From Ananas comosus (Eukaryota; Streptophyta; Magnoliopsida; Poales; Bromeliaceae), in assembly GCF_001540865.1 (NCBI RefSeq), contig NC_033636.1, forward strand, positions 7,964,233 to 8,028,232: a stretch of DNA of 64,000 nt. Reading direction: 5' to 3'. The notes below the pieces were generated by a model that was given only the letters and a program-made list of their open reading frames with translations, searched no databases and had not been told where the DNA came from. A program made the translations under genes and the position numbers. Every line of letters begins with the position of its first letter. Position 1 is the stretch's first letter. Positions 53,596 through 64,000 of the stretch are shown here, one piece after another.

Positions 53596-54713
53596 GGCTG
53601 CGTTTGGTTCGGGTATAACTAAGAACTGCTGCTTATTGTAAAAATAGGTATAAGTTTAGGAACTAGATCAATTTTGCATTTGGATGAAAATTGGATTGTT
53701 TCTAGGAATGAGGTAAATAGTGTTTGCACAGTTAAATTGAAATAAAGGGAATAAGAGTTATAATTTTAAATTAAAATTATTTTATCTAATTAATTAACAT
53801 CAAAATATTACATAAAAAATAAATTAATATTAATAATTATAAATAATAAATTAATTAAATAGTAATAAATTATAAATAATTATAAATAATAAATAATTAT
53901 AAATTAAAAATTAATTAATAAAAAATTAATTAGATAATAATCTATAACAATAAAAAATTATTAATAATTATAAATTTATAATTAATTAATAATTAATTAA
54001 TTAATTATTAATAATAAATAATTATAAATATAAATTATTAAATAATAATAATTTATTATAATAAATTAATTAGATAATATAGTTAAATAATAAACTAATA
54101 ATAATTAGTTATTAAAATTAATTAAGTAATAAGAAAATAAATAATAAATTATAAATAATTATAAATTATTAATAAATTATAAATTATAAATTATTAATAA
54201 TAAATTATAAGTAATTATAAATAATAAATATTACTAATATAATATAATATATATTCTAAATTAATTACATTCACTCAATAAAATTATTAATTAATTAAAT
54301 ATTAATAATTATAAATAATATATTATGAATAAGTATAAATCACAAATTAATTAATTAATTAAATTTTAATTAATTATTTATAAATTAATAAATTAATTAA
54401 TAATTAATTATGAATTAATAAAAATAAATAAATAATTTTATTATTTAAGCAATAAATAATAATTTAAATAAATTAATTAAATTAATTAAATTATTTAATA
54501 ACATAATTAAAATTATTTTTAAACTTTAATTAAACTTATTCTTACCTAGGAACAAGTTTGTTCGAGAAAAAAGGTAGATCAACAGTTCCAGCTTTTTACT
54601 AGCTTATTCCAGAAATCCGAGAACTACTGTTCTCGCGTACCAAACACATTGTTTGGGAACAAAGGAGGGAACAAGGGCTCATTCTCCCCTTTGTTCCCGA
54701 ACCAAACGCTACC
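53596..54713. mobile_element. PIF/Harbinger-like foldback element with a very AT-rich core
   Basis: The left end GGCTGCGTTTGGTTCGGG and the right end in complement GGTAGCGTTTGGTTCGGG form the terminal repeats, and TAA flanks both sides (53593-53595 and 54714-54716). 53755-54540 is almost pure A/T, composed of TAATTA, ATAAAT and AATTAATT words. No transposase. TAA duplications and GTTTGGTT ends suggest PIF/Harbinger. Confidence 0.75.
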
Positions 54714-54716
54714 TAA

Positions 54717-55605
54717 AGGTAGTAGTAGCTTGGGTAACCCTAGAATTATCCCGCCATTTATATAGTTAATTAGTCAATAAGAAAGATGTAAACTCAATCA
54801 AACATTGACCGTATCAGTAATTTGTGCGACTTATATATTCAACTGTATTCTGAGTTTAGAGTGCTAAAAGAAAGGTCGCGGCATGCAACTGCAATCTCTT
54901 ACAACTTTTGTCGTATGACTGCATCAACTCTGAACAAATAGATAAGCTCATAGCTCAACTAAAGAAATACTTCTTTTTTGGCTTCTCTTAATATCAGAAT
55001 AGAAGCGAATTGTGAGTTGTGATATTGTGTGTCTGTGTGTCTGTGTTTTTTTTTCAGAGAGAAAGATAGCAATATTACCGTTTTATTTACTTTTATAAAT
55101 AAACAACTAAAAACCCAGTAGAGGCCTAACAATTACAAAAAAATATGGAGTCATATGTTGCATGCCATTAATAAGTGGCTACTTCAAAGACCATGGATTA
55201 TAAAAATAAAAAGACATAGGTTATAAATATTTAATAATTACCATGAATGTTAGGAAATAAACAGTTGTAACTCCAAAAGAGATAATTTAGTAGGGTATAG
55301 TAAAATCCAAAATAACAATATTATCTTATATTAATAGTAAAATGTTCCAACTTTTACTAAAGATAGCTACACAATTCCACAGAGATTTTGTAAAGGTTGT
55401 CTTGTTTTTTTTTTATTATTCTTTTTTCTTTTTTAAGGGAACTGTCAATGTTCTTTTCATTTCTCTTTGGACTATCCTAGATATTTTGCTTCACATTCCT
55501 TTCCTATATATATGCACTGAAGTAACAAGCTAATTGCTTCTCAATTATTGACCTAGTTGAAAGAAGCTCATGAAGGTGGAGTGGGAATAGAGGATAAAGA
55601 GAAAG

Positions 55606-55675
<70 letters not shown>

Positions 55676-55830
55676 CAAAAAATTTAAAAATAAAGGGAAA
55701 TTCACCTCACCCCTTGTTAGGTTTCCTTCTCTATAAAGAGTGTGCTGAGCTGAAGAGTAGATACAGAGAACTGCTACATGTAAAATGCACAAGCATTTTG
55801 GAGCAGTGCTTTTAGTCGTAGATAAATAGT
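54717..55830. other. Intergenic stretch with a 67-base poly(A) run
   Basis: An uninterrupted A run spans 55607-55673, flanked by purine-rich sequence. The remainder shows no gene or element. Confidence 0.5.
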
Positions 55831-56245
55831 AGGGTTAATTTCATACAGATCTCTAAAAATGTAGTGAATGATAAATATAATTCTAAAAAGTTTATCTTTC
55901 ATATATTATTTCTGCAAAAATTCTGATGTTTTCAAATATATCCTTCTGGCTTGTTACCGTTAGAAAGTCGTTAGAAAACTGTTTATATTTTCAACTTTGC
56001 TATCACAAATATATTCCTCCAAAAATTATAACAGTATAATATAAACGGATAAAAATGTTAAAAACTAACTAGGCTTAAGTATTTAATCTATGATTAACTA
56101 AATTTTTCTAACAGATTTTACTAGTAGGGACATATTTAAAAAATCATGATTTTTATAGAAACAACATATGAAAGTTGAACTCTGTAGGAATATATTTGTC
56201 ATTTACTATATTTGCAAGGACATGTATGAAATTAACTCTAAATAA
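55831..56245. mobile_element. MITE family F, copy 1
   Basis: It begins AGGGTTAATTTCATACAGATC and ends GTATGAAATTAACTCT, an inverted pair about 410 bp apart. Inner words such as TCAAATATATCC and TTTCTAACAGATTTTACTA recur in copy 2 (61061-61563). Confidence 0.65.
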
Positions 56246-56255
56246 TTAAAAAAAG

Positions 56256-57935
56256 AGCAATGCTCCTATACACCAAACAAATCTTAACTCTTAAATTTTT
56301 TAAAATAAACAGCAGTGATGCTTCTTTTTAAAAGGAGGTGACTAGCTCTTGTCCTCCCTTACCAAGGACAAAAACTTTTCTCATTACATGGAGTTTGCGC
56401 AAGGGCATTTTGGTAAATTTTCATCCTCATAATATATCCTCTTTGTAAAACCAGAATATTCCATCTTCCTCGATTTTTATACTTCAATATTCCATCTTTG
56501 AATTAATAATTATCTTTCCTAAATTAGCGTTTTTTTCCTAATGTATCGTATTCAAATTCAAAATATAAAATGATGCATTATTGAAAGGCTAAAATATTCT
56601 CGAGCCTGACTTGAACCAAAGCTTAAAACTTTAGCCAATTTTGAATTCATTTGTACGATTTGAGTATTAAATAAAATTCTAAAACTGTCGCAATTTTAAA
56701 TTTTTGTTGCATCCAAAATAATATTCAAATATAAAATATTGCAAATAACAAGTTAGAATATGAAATATTATCCCTAAGTGAATGTTTAAAACATTTTGAA
56801 TTTGACCTTGTGATCAATAGTTTTAACTAATTAAGTTCATTACCTTAATTAAAATAAATTAAACTTTTATGACTTCACAAGTTTCAGTATAAATTACACA
56901 TTTTCTTCTTAAATTATGAGAAATGTTATACTTTGGTTGACTAACTTTAATAAATTGTAATTTCAAACTAAATCTTTTAGATTATTGCATCGAGCTTTAC
57001 GGTCCAATTTAAATAACTGAATTATGATTTGACGTTGAAGTGGTAGTGATGTAGCATTTTAGCCATTCTCATACCATCAACTATAACACAGTCACATCAT
57101 AATTGTACCACCAACATATTACTAAACTGTCAATTAAATTACATTGTAAGATCTGAATGCAATGAACTACAAAGTTCAAGACAAAAATCTTAATAAATTA
57201 AAGTTGAATGATCAAAGCTAAAATTCAATTAGAAAGAATGTAATTTATCGATATTCAAATTTATAATTCAAGGTTAATTTTCAAAGATAGAAACTTCTAG
57301 TTTAAATAGTTAATAAAATTTATTTTTCAACTATAATATAAATTATATCTAAATTTTAATTTTAATTTTAATTTTAATCAATATTTTGGAACTTTAATGA
57401 TGTTTTCACTATCGAACAAACAATTTGAATTTAATTTAAAAAATAGAAATGTTTTATTTGAATAAATAATAAAAGTTAGATTTATACGTACAGTATAACC
57501 TAAAATTTAAAATAGGTTAACATATTTAAACTTTCATGGTATTTTAATATTAAATTAACAATTTGAATTGACATGTACTACTCATTTAAATAAATTTTTT
57601 TTCTTTCCGAAAATTAAATTTGAATTTACTGTATATAGTTATAAAGTTTAAGCTCAAATTGGATTTTAAATTCAATGTATGAAGGTTTGTTACTTATCAA
57701 ATTAGCCGTATCTAATTTGGTAAGTAACAAAATTAAAAAAAAAGAAAAAAAATATTTGTTGAATGTTATCCAATTTGGTAATTAGCTAGTATTTATTTTT
57801 CAATATTGCCCTTATTATTGATTTTTATTCGTAACCTGATGAGTAGGTTACCATTTTGTAAAAACCAATCTTGACCTTAAAATATGAACGGTTAGATTTA
57901 ATTGAGCCAGTGTATTGAAGTATTTCTCTTAAAAA
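56256..57935 (+). mobile_element. Large non-coding element (family E), left arm of an inverted duplication
   Basis: The left end is GCAATGCTCCTATACACC and the right end in complement is AGAAATACTTCAATACACTGG. This 1.7-kb AT-rich unit recurs inverted at 59265-61015. Landmarks in both: CATTACATGGAGTTTGC, a GTTACTTATCAAATTAGCC hairpin near 57690-57730, and GACCTTAAAATATGAACG near the right end. No coding capacity; superfamily unknown. Confidence 0.65.
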
Positions 57936-58057
57936 AAATTAAATATTTTACTTGAGTCGCTCATCTCTTATTCGAATAGTTCATGCGACCAGATATCATC
58001 TTACGAAATTTGATGATTTAATAATGCTCAGATTCAATTAATAAAACGATTCTCTAA

Positions 58058-58664
58058 GGCCCCGTTTGGTTTGGGAGATAAGCAGGGATAATAAAAGTTA
58101 TCTTCGCTATTCCACCAAACGGGATAATTTTTTGTCGGGATATTTTATGCCGGTCAAACTTTACTATTCTCGGTTATTCCGGAATAGCTTGAGATTTACT
58201 ATTCCACCATTTTAGTGGAATAGTGTTATTCCAATGCTTAATTTCAAACTTAATTAAAAATTATAAATTGAATTAAAACTAAATTATATAAATATAATAT
58301 GTTATATATTATTTAAAGTTTAAAACTTAAACTTTAAAATTTTTAAAATTAAATTTAAGATTTTAAAATTTTAAATTTTTAAAATTTATATTTTAAATTC
58401 TAAAATATAAATATAAAATATAAAAATTTAAATTCTAATATAAAGAAAGAGATAATATCATTATTTTTAATTTATAACTGTTCATTTTAATTCTTATTCC
58501 ATCTTAATTAACCAAACGCTATTTTGTTTATTCCCAGAAATAACCCAATTTCCATTCAAACGTAAAATTAATCTAATTCCTGTTTATGCCTCAATTTATA
58601 TCTATCTCCGGAATAGTCACTTTTTACTTATCTCTTTTTACTTATCTCCGAACCAAACGATACC
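58058..58664. mobile_element. PIF/Harbinger-like foldback element
   Basis: The left end GGCCCCGTTTGGTTTGGGAG and the right end in complement GGTATCGTTTGGTTCGGAG are both followed by ATAAG, and TAA flanks both sides (58055-58057 and 58665-58667). It lies between the two family E arms. Confidence 0.75.
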
Positions 58665-58935
58665 TAATAACTTATTGTCACATAAAATATTAGCTGATCG
58701 ATTTTTTTTTTCTTTTCTTTAATTTTTTGTCCCAAATGAAAAATCCAAGGACTGAGAAATTATGTTCTTAAGATTAAGATGGAGATGGAGATACCTCATT
58801 GATTGAGAGCGACGTAGTGCGCAAAAAGATGAACCAACCTTAATGTTTGGAACTATTCGTGATTCGTCCCCCCCACCCCATCACAAACACCCAAAAGAAG
58901 AAAACAGAAAAAAAAAAAAAAAAAAAAAAAAAAAN

Positions 58936-59257
58936 CTATAGTTTCATATTTTTTCACTGTAGTACTCTATAATTTTAAGTATATCAATTTAGTATCATGT
59001 AGTTTTATTTTTATCTTTTTATTATCGATTCCACTAATTTCAGTGACAAAGTTAAAAAACTAAAGGATATTAAAGTGAATATTCGATAAACCTAGATAGG
59101 ATATCTGAAGTTTTTGTATATAATTTAACGATAACGAAAAAACTAACGAAAAAATAAAAATAAAACCATATGATACTAACTTGATACACTTTAAACCACG
59201 TGGTACTAAAGTGAGAAAGTGTAAAACCATAGAAATGGTTTTTGAAGTTTACCCTAA
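58936..59257. mobile_element. MITE family A, copy 3
   Basis: It begins just after N58935 with CTATAGTTTCATATTTTTTCAC and ends GGTTTTTGAAGTTTACCCT, complementary to the usual left terminus. GAATATTCGATAAACCTAGAT lies in the middle, as in the copies at 3790 and 4911. The extreme left end is lost at the N. Confidence 0.7.
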
Positions 59258-59264
59258 AAAAAAA

Positions 59265-61015
59265 AAAGAAATGCTTCAATACACAAGCTCAACTAAATCC
59301 AGTCGTTCATATTTTAAGGTCAAGATTGACTTTTACAAAGCAGCAACCTGCACATCAGGTTACCAACCAAAATCAATAGTAAAAGCAATATTGGAAAATA
59401 AATACTAGCCAATTATCAAATTAAATAACATTCAACAAATATTTGTTTTCTTCTTTAATTTTGTCACTTATCAAATTAGATATGGCTAATTTGATAAGTA
59501 ACAAATCTTCATAGATTGAATTTAAAATTAAATTTGAGCTTAAACTTTATAATTGTATACAGTAAATTCAAATTTAAATTTAAATTTAATTTTTAGAAAG
59601 AAAAAAATTATATTTAAATGAGTAGTACATGTCAATTTAATTTAATATTAAAATACCATGAAAGTTTAAGTATGTTAACCTATTTTAAATGTTAGGTTAT
59701 ACTGTATGTATAAAGCTAACTTTTATTATTTATTTAAATAAAACATTTCTATTTTTTAAATTAAATTCAAATTGTTTGTTCGATAGTGAAAACATCATTA
59801 AAGTTCAAAAACATTTATCAAAATTAAAAGTAAAATTAAAATTTAGATTTAACTTATATTATAGTTGAAAAATAAATTTTATTAACTATTTAAACTAAAA
59901 GTTTCTATCTTCGAAAATGAACTTTTAAATTATAAATTTTGAATATCGATAAATTACATTCTTTCTAATTGAATTTTAGCTTTGATCACCCAACTTTAAT
60001 TTATTAAGATTTTTGTCTCGAATTTTGTAGTTCATTGCATTCAGGTCTTACAATTCAATTTAATTGACTGATTAGTAACTTGTTGATGATACAATTGTGA
60101 TGTGACTGTGTTATACTAGTTGATGGTATGAGAATGGCTAAAATGCTACATCACTACCACATCAACGTCAAATCACAATTCGGCTGTCTAAATTGGACCG
60201 TTAGACTCGATCGATGTGATAATCTAAAAAATTTAGTTTGAAATTACAATTTACTAAAGTTAGTCAACCAAAGCATTACGCTTCTCGTAATTTGAGAAGA
60301 AAATGTGTAATTTATACTGGAACTTGTGAAGATCGTAAAAGTTTAATTTATTTTAATTAAGGTAATGAACTTAATTAGTTAGAACTATTGATCATAAGGT
60401 CAAATTCAAAATTTTTTAAACATTCACTTGGGGACAATATTTCATTTTTTATTACTAAGAGATTGCATAATATAACTTGTTATTTGCAATATTTTATATT
60501 TGAATACTATTTTGGATGCAACAAAATTTTAAAATTTGAATATTATTTTGGATGCAACAAAAATTTAAATTTGCGACAAATTTAAATTTTTATTTAATAC
60601 TTAAATTGTACAAATAAATTTAAAATTGGCTAAACATTCAAGCTCTTGTTCAAGTGAGGCTCAAGAATAACGGATAGGCTAAATCCTTTCAATAATGCAT
60701 CATTTTATATTTTGAATTTGAATATGATACATTAGTAAAGAAAATTAAATTATACAAAGATGGAATATTAAAGGATAAGAATTGTGAAAGATGGAATATT
60801 TTTGGATTTACAAATGGTATATTATGAGGAAGATAATTTACAAAAATGCCCATAGTGCAAACTCCATGTAATGAGAAAGTTTTTGCCCTCGGTAAGGGGG
60901 TGACGGGTACCGATAACAACAAGAGCCGGTCACCCCTTTATAAAAGATGCATCACTACCGTCCATTTTAAAAAATTTAAGAGTTAAGATTTGTTTGGTGT
61001 ACAGGAACATTGCTA
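59265..61015 (-). mobile_element. Family E element, inverted copy
   Basis: This is the reverse complement of 56256-57935 with moderate divergence. It begins GAAATGCTTCAATACACAAGC and ends TTGGTGTACAGGAACATTGC. The CATTACATGGAGTTTGC landmark appears complemented near 60858-60874. Confidence 0.65.
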
Positions 61016-61060
61016 AAACAAAAGAGCTCATTTTGCCCATTAGTCCCTATTTTTATTATG

Positions 61061-61563
61061 AGTTGATTTCATACAGCTTAATGAAAATATATCAAATAGT
61101 AAATATAAACTTATAAAGTTTAACTTTTCATATTTATTTTTATAAAAATTCAGTGATAATTGATATTTATATTTGTCCCTCTGGTTTGTTACTATTAGAA
61201 CATTATTTATTCTTTAATAAAAGATAAATAAAATGACATTTTTATCATCACAAATTTGTCCTTCTAAAGTCCTAATTATTAAAATTATGTAGAAATATCC
61301 TTCTAAAAATTTTCAACGGTCATTTTTTTCGTTCTACCATCACAAATAATATAAGAGGGGTAAAAAGATTAATTTACCTTATTTACTAATTAGGGTTAAG
61401 TATTTTACGTACGATTAGCTACATTTTTCTAACGGATTCTAATAATAGAGATATATTTGAAAACGTTGGGGCAATTATAGAAATAAATATGAAAAATTAA
61501 ACTTTGCAGGGATCTATTTACTATTCGATATGTTTACAGGAAACTATATGCAATTAACCCTTT
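61061..61563. mobile_element. MITE family F, copy 2
   Basis: The left end GAGTTGATTTCATACAGC and the right end in complement AGGGTTAATTGCATATAG. Same internal words as copy 1, about 90 bp longer. It abuts the inverted family E copy just as copy 1 abuts the direct one. Confidence 0.6.
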
Positions 61564-63184
61564 TATTATTATGTATTTTTCTATTATTCAAATAGGTTTT
61601 AAAATTTAGAATAAATGTTGAATTCGGCTGTAAAATTTTATAAAAATAAGTTTGCAAATTAAAGTTTGTCATAATTAATGTATACAGTTAAACTATCAAA
61701 TTGAATTAAATTATTTAATAAATTTTTAATTTTGATAGTGCATGTAAAATATCTTATTTATCTATTTTTATTTATTTGTGGACTGCGATTTGACCTAGAG
61801 GTTAAGATGGGCAATGATTGATATATATCAACTCATTTTTAGTAAAATTTTATAATTTAATTTATTACTTATTTTTTATTTTAAAGTTTATTTAAAATCG
61901 TAGTAAAGCACAAAAAAGCAATTAATATAATTTTTAACTTAGGGGATTAAATGAAACATAGAACATTCTAGTTGTGGAGCAAATTAAACACACTTAAAAT
62001 ATCTTATCTAAGCTACCACTTAACTTTAAATAAATAAAAAGTGTAATGTTGAGTAGTTGATTCTTCTTATGGCTTATGAGGTGTGATTTTTTTTTTTAAA
62101 AAAAAAAAAGTCCTTGGATAAGAATCTTAGGTAAATCACTCATTTGTTACGTGAACTTATCACGAAATTTAAAGTTTGCTGTAATTGCTCCTGTATTTAT
62201 TTTAAGTGTGTTTAAAATCTAATAATTTTGATAAACTTTTGTTGATCTTCTATGTTGGCGTTAATTAATCGACAGAATTATTGTTCAGCAATTGTAATTA
62301 AATTAATTTTTACCCTGCATACCAAAATGTTCCGAATACAATACCCACATCATCAATTTAATGGTATAAATTTCAATCTCTAATTCTATTATCTTTTTCG
62401 TTAGAAGTTTTTGAGATGATTCATCTGATTTTTATTATATGCGAACTTTTAAGACTATTTATGGGTATAACGAACGCATTATTGTTCATCACTATTATTT
62501 TATTTTTGGCACAAACAGTAGGATGAACAGTAGGATAGATGAACAGATCGAATAAATTTGCTGTAGCGAAATGATTGAAGCGTAAATTAAAGTTCATTGG
62601 ATCAAACGCCGACGACAAATATATAAGTGAAATGTTTGTGATGGTTTTAATACTAGATGATATGCACCAAGTCCAAATATTTACTTCAGAGAATCATAAT
62701 CCATGTTACTTGTTTTTTGAACTTTTTATATCATTAGCTTAGCTTGATTGGACCAAAAAGTTAATTTGTCCCATAAGAATCCAAATATTCGGATGTGTGT
62801 GGATTTAATTTGAGCAGTGAAGTTCGATGTTTCTCGGAGGAGTCATGAGCTGGTTTCCTACTTCTCAACTCGAATTGGGAACCAGAAAGAGCTCTCCGCG
62901 TCGAAAAATTCTAGAATGCAACAGGTATATCGGTGACGTGGCGTAACAAACCAATCAAATGTCTTCTTTTAGAGGTATATATATATGCCCTGTCATGATT
63001 ATAAAAAGAATAAATATAATTGGCTTGTGATTGATGACATAGCGCAAGTGTGACAGTATAGAATTTCTCGCATCCCACGGGGTAAGTGGGGCCCACCCGA
63101 AAAATGGCGTGGTTCACACATGCCCATCTTGCACGCGGTCAACGAGGTGGGCTTCACCTTGTGGACGGCTGGCTGAGACGGAGG

Positions 63185-63185
<1 letters not shown>
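61564..63185. other. Intergenic stretch, nothing recognised
   Basis: AT-rich to about 62800. 62870-63180 is richer in GC with GGTGACGTGGCG, GGGGCCCACC and GGTCAACGAGG words, promoter-like in composition, but no gene can be assigned to it. Confidence 0.4.

Positions 63186-63232
<47 letters not shown>
63186..63232. repeat. (CT)n microsatellite ending at N63233
   Basis: A 47-base CT repeat runs straight into the N. Confidence 0.95.
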
Positions 63233-63233
63233 N

Positions 63234-63433
63234 TAAATAAAATAATTTTAATTTAAAATTATAACTCTTATTCTCTTTGTTCTAATATAACCATCTAAAT
63301 ATTATTTACCTTATTTCTAGGAATAACCTAATTTTCATTCAAACGCAAAATTAGTCTAGTTTCTGTTTATACCTGAACTTGTATCTATCTCTAAAATAAA
63401 CAGTTCTTATTTATTCCCGAGCCAAACACAACC
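63234..63433. mobile_element. Right part of a PIF/Harbinger-like foldback element
   Basis: The terminus, TTATTCCCGAGCCAAACACAACC followed by TTA, and the preceding words (AATTTTCATTCAAACGCAAAATTAGTC) match the right half of the element at 58058-58664. The left half is lost at N63233. Confidence 0.65.
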
Positions 63434-63539
63434 TTAGAGCTTAATCCTGAAATTGTTGTAGGCGAGTCTCCAACAAGGGAAAAAAGCGACGATTCACGCG
63501 TACGCGACAGTTTTAATGGAGAAGGTACCGAAGGATATA

Positions 63540-63660
63540 ACACAAAACAAAAATAAAAACCACGGGATACTTAAATGATGCAGTTAAAACGATATGATAC
63601 TAAAGTGGAAACATATTAAACCACACAAAAGGTATCTAATTTTTTCTTAATAAATTTTAA
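63540..63660. mobile_element. Fragment of MITE family A
   Basis: CACGGGATACTTAAATGATGCA and GATACTAAAGTGGAAACATATTAAACCAC resemble the right third of family A. The rest is absent. Confidence 0.45.
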
Positions 63661-63763
63661 GATGAATGAAATGTAAGATGTACATCTATATATAAGAGCG
63701 CAGGTAGTTTTTTTTTTATTTTTTATTTTTTTATTATGGCGAGAGTAAGGGAATTCGACTTAC

Positions 63764-64000
63764 TGCCACACTGGTAGTTGCGGGGCACCTGCCGGCCGCA
63801 GCTCTCGACGATCCTGACGGCCCGGCCGACATCGATGAGGGCGGCCAGCTTCGGCGTGATCAGCGGGCAGACGCACTCCTCGTGCGCCCCCCGCAGGCAC
63901 TGGCAGCACTGCAGGCTCGGCGGCTGGCCGTACATCACCGGCTTGCAGGCGTTGATGCCGGCCGTGCGTTCCGCCTTGCAGGCCTCCGGGCTCAGCCCCG
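63764..64000 (-). CDS. Eight-cysteine lipid-transfer/hydrophobic-seed-type protein, 5' part beyond the window
   Basis: The minus-strand frame is open from the right edge. It shows the spacing C-X10-C-X12-CC-X9-C-X-C-X22-C-X9-C, the eight-cysteine motif of the lipid-transfer/2S-albumin/amylase-inhibitor superfamily, with helix-like segments ITPKLAALIDVGRAVRI and VPRNYQCGS. One extra cysteine follows the CC pair (CCQC). The signal peptide and start codon lie beyond the edge. The frame could read on to a stop at 63723, but GGCA|GTAAGT at 63763 is a strong donor directly after QCG, where related proteins have only a few residues left. I therefore end the exon there and expect a short terminal exon I could not find. 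Such proteins are usually secreted; the ligand is unknown. High GC content contrasts with the flank. Confidence 0.8.

Overview
This window is plant nuclear DNA. Its genes have many exons with GT-AG introns, and its intergenic DNA is AT-rich and packed with small transposable elements and (TA)n/(GA)n microsatellites. The proteins are typical of angiosperms: a phytepsin with a plant-specific insert, a group IIb WRKY factor and an eight-cysteine LTP-like protein. The GC-rich terminal exons suggest a monocot, and a commelinid such as pineapple would fit, but that is a guess. I see no organellar, bacterial or viral segments and no tRNA, rRNA or CRISPR.

I could rebuild five genes at exon level. From left to right they are: (1) a conserved plant protein of unknown function on the minus strand, 1-2599, cut by the left edge; (2) a mitochondrial-type pterin-4a-carbinolamine dehydratase on the minus strand, 11568-14590, 157 aa in five coding exons; (3) a complete phytepsin-type aspartic proteinase on the plus strand, 23312-29012, 514 aa in 13 coding exons plus a leader intron; (4) a complete group IIb WRKY transcription factor on the plus strand, 45206-48050, 554 aa in six exons; (5) the 3' part of an eight-cysteine lipid-transfer-like gene on the minus strand at the right edge. 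Their products act in unrelated places (mitochondrion, vacuole/secretory route, nucleus, secreted), so nothing suggests a functional cluster.

The rest is repeat-driven. Identified elements are a probable Helitron (4147-4907), a SMART-like mini-LTR element (5933-6202), a TRIM (34129-34661), an internally deleted gypsy-type LTR retrotransposon with intact target duplication (17806-19829), two CACTA-type elements, at least four tRNA-derived SINEs, several PIF/Harbinger-like foldbacks with TAA target duplications, and other MITE families. The most distinctive component is a group of foldback elements that sit almost always between (GA)n/(CT)n and (TA)n tracts. They carry a short perfect palindrome inside each terminus and also exist as tiny fused-termini derivatives. 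This resembles the rice Micron theme of microsatellite-associated elements, with terminal hairpins added.

Two points bear on assembly. An exact 1720-bp palindrome (38574-40293) begins at the base after an isolated N. All seven single Ns lie at abrupt breaks in repeats, so they probably mark collapsed gaps, not ambiguous bases.
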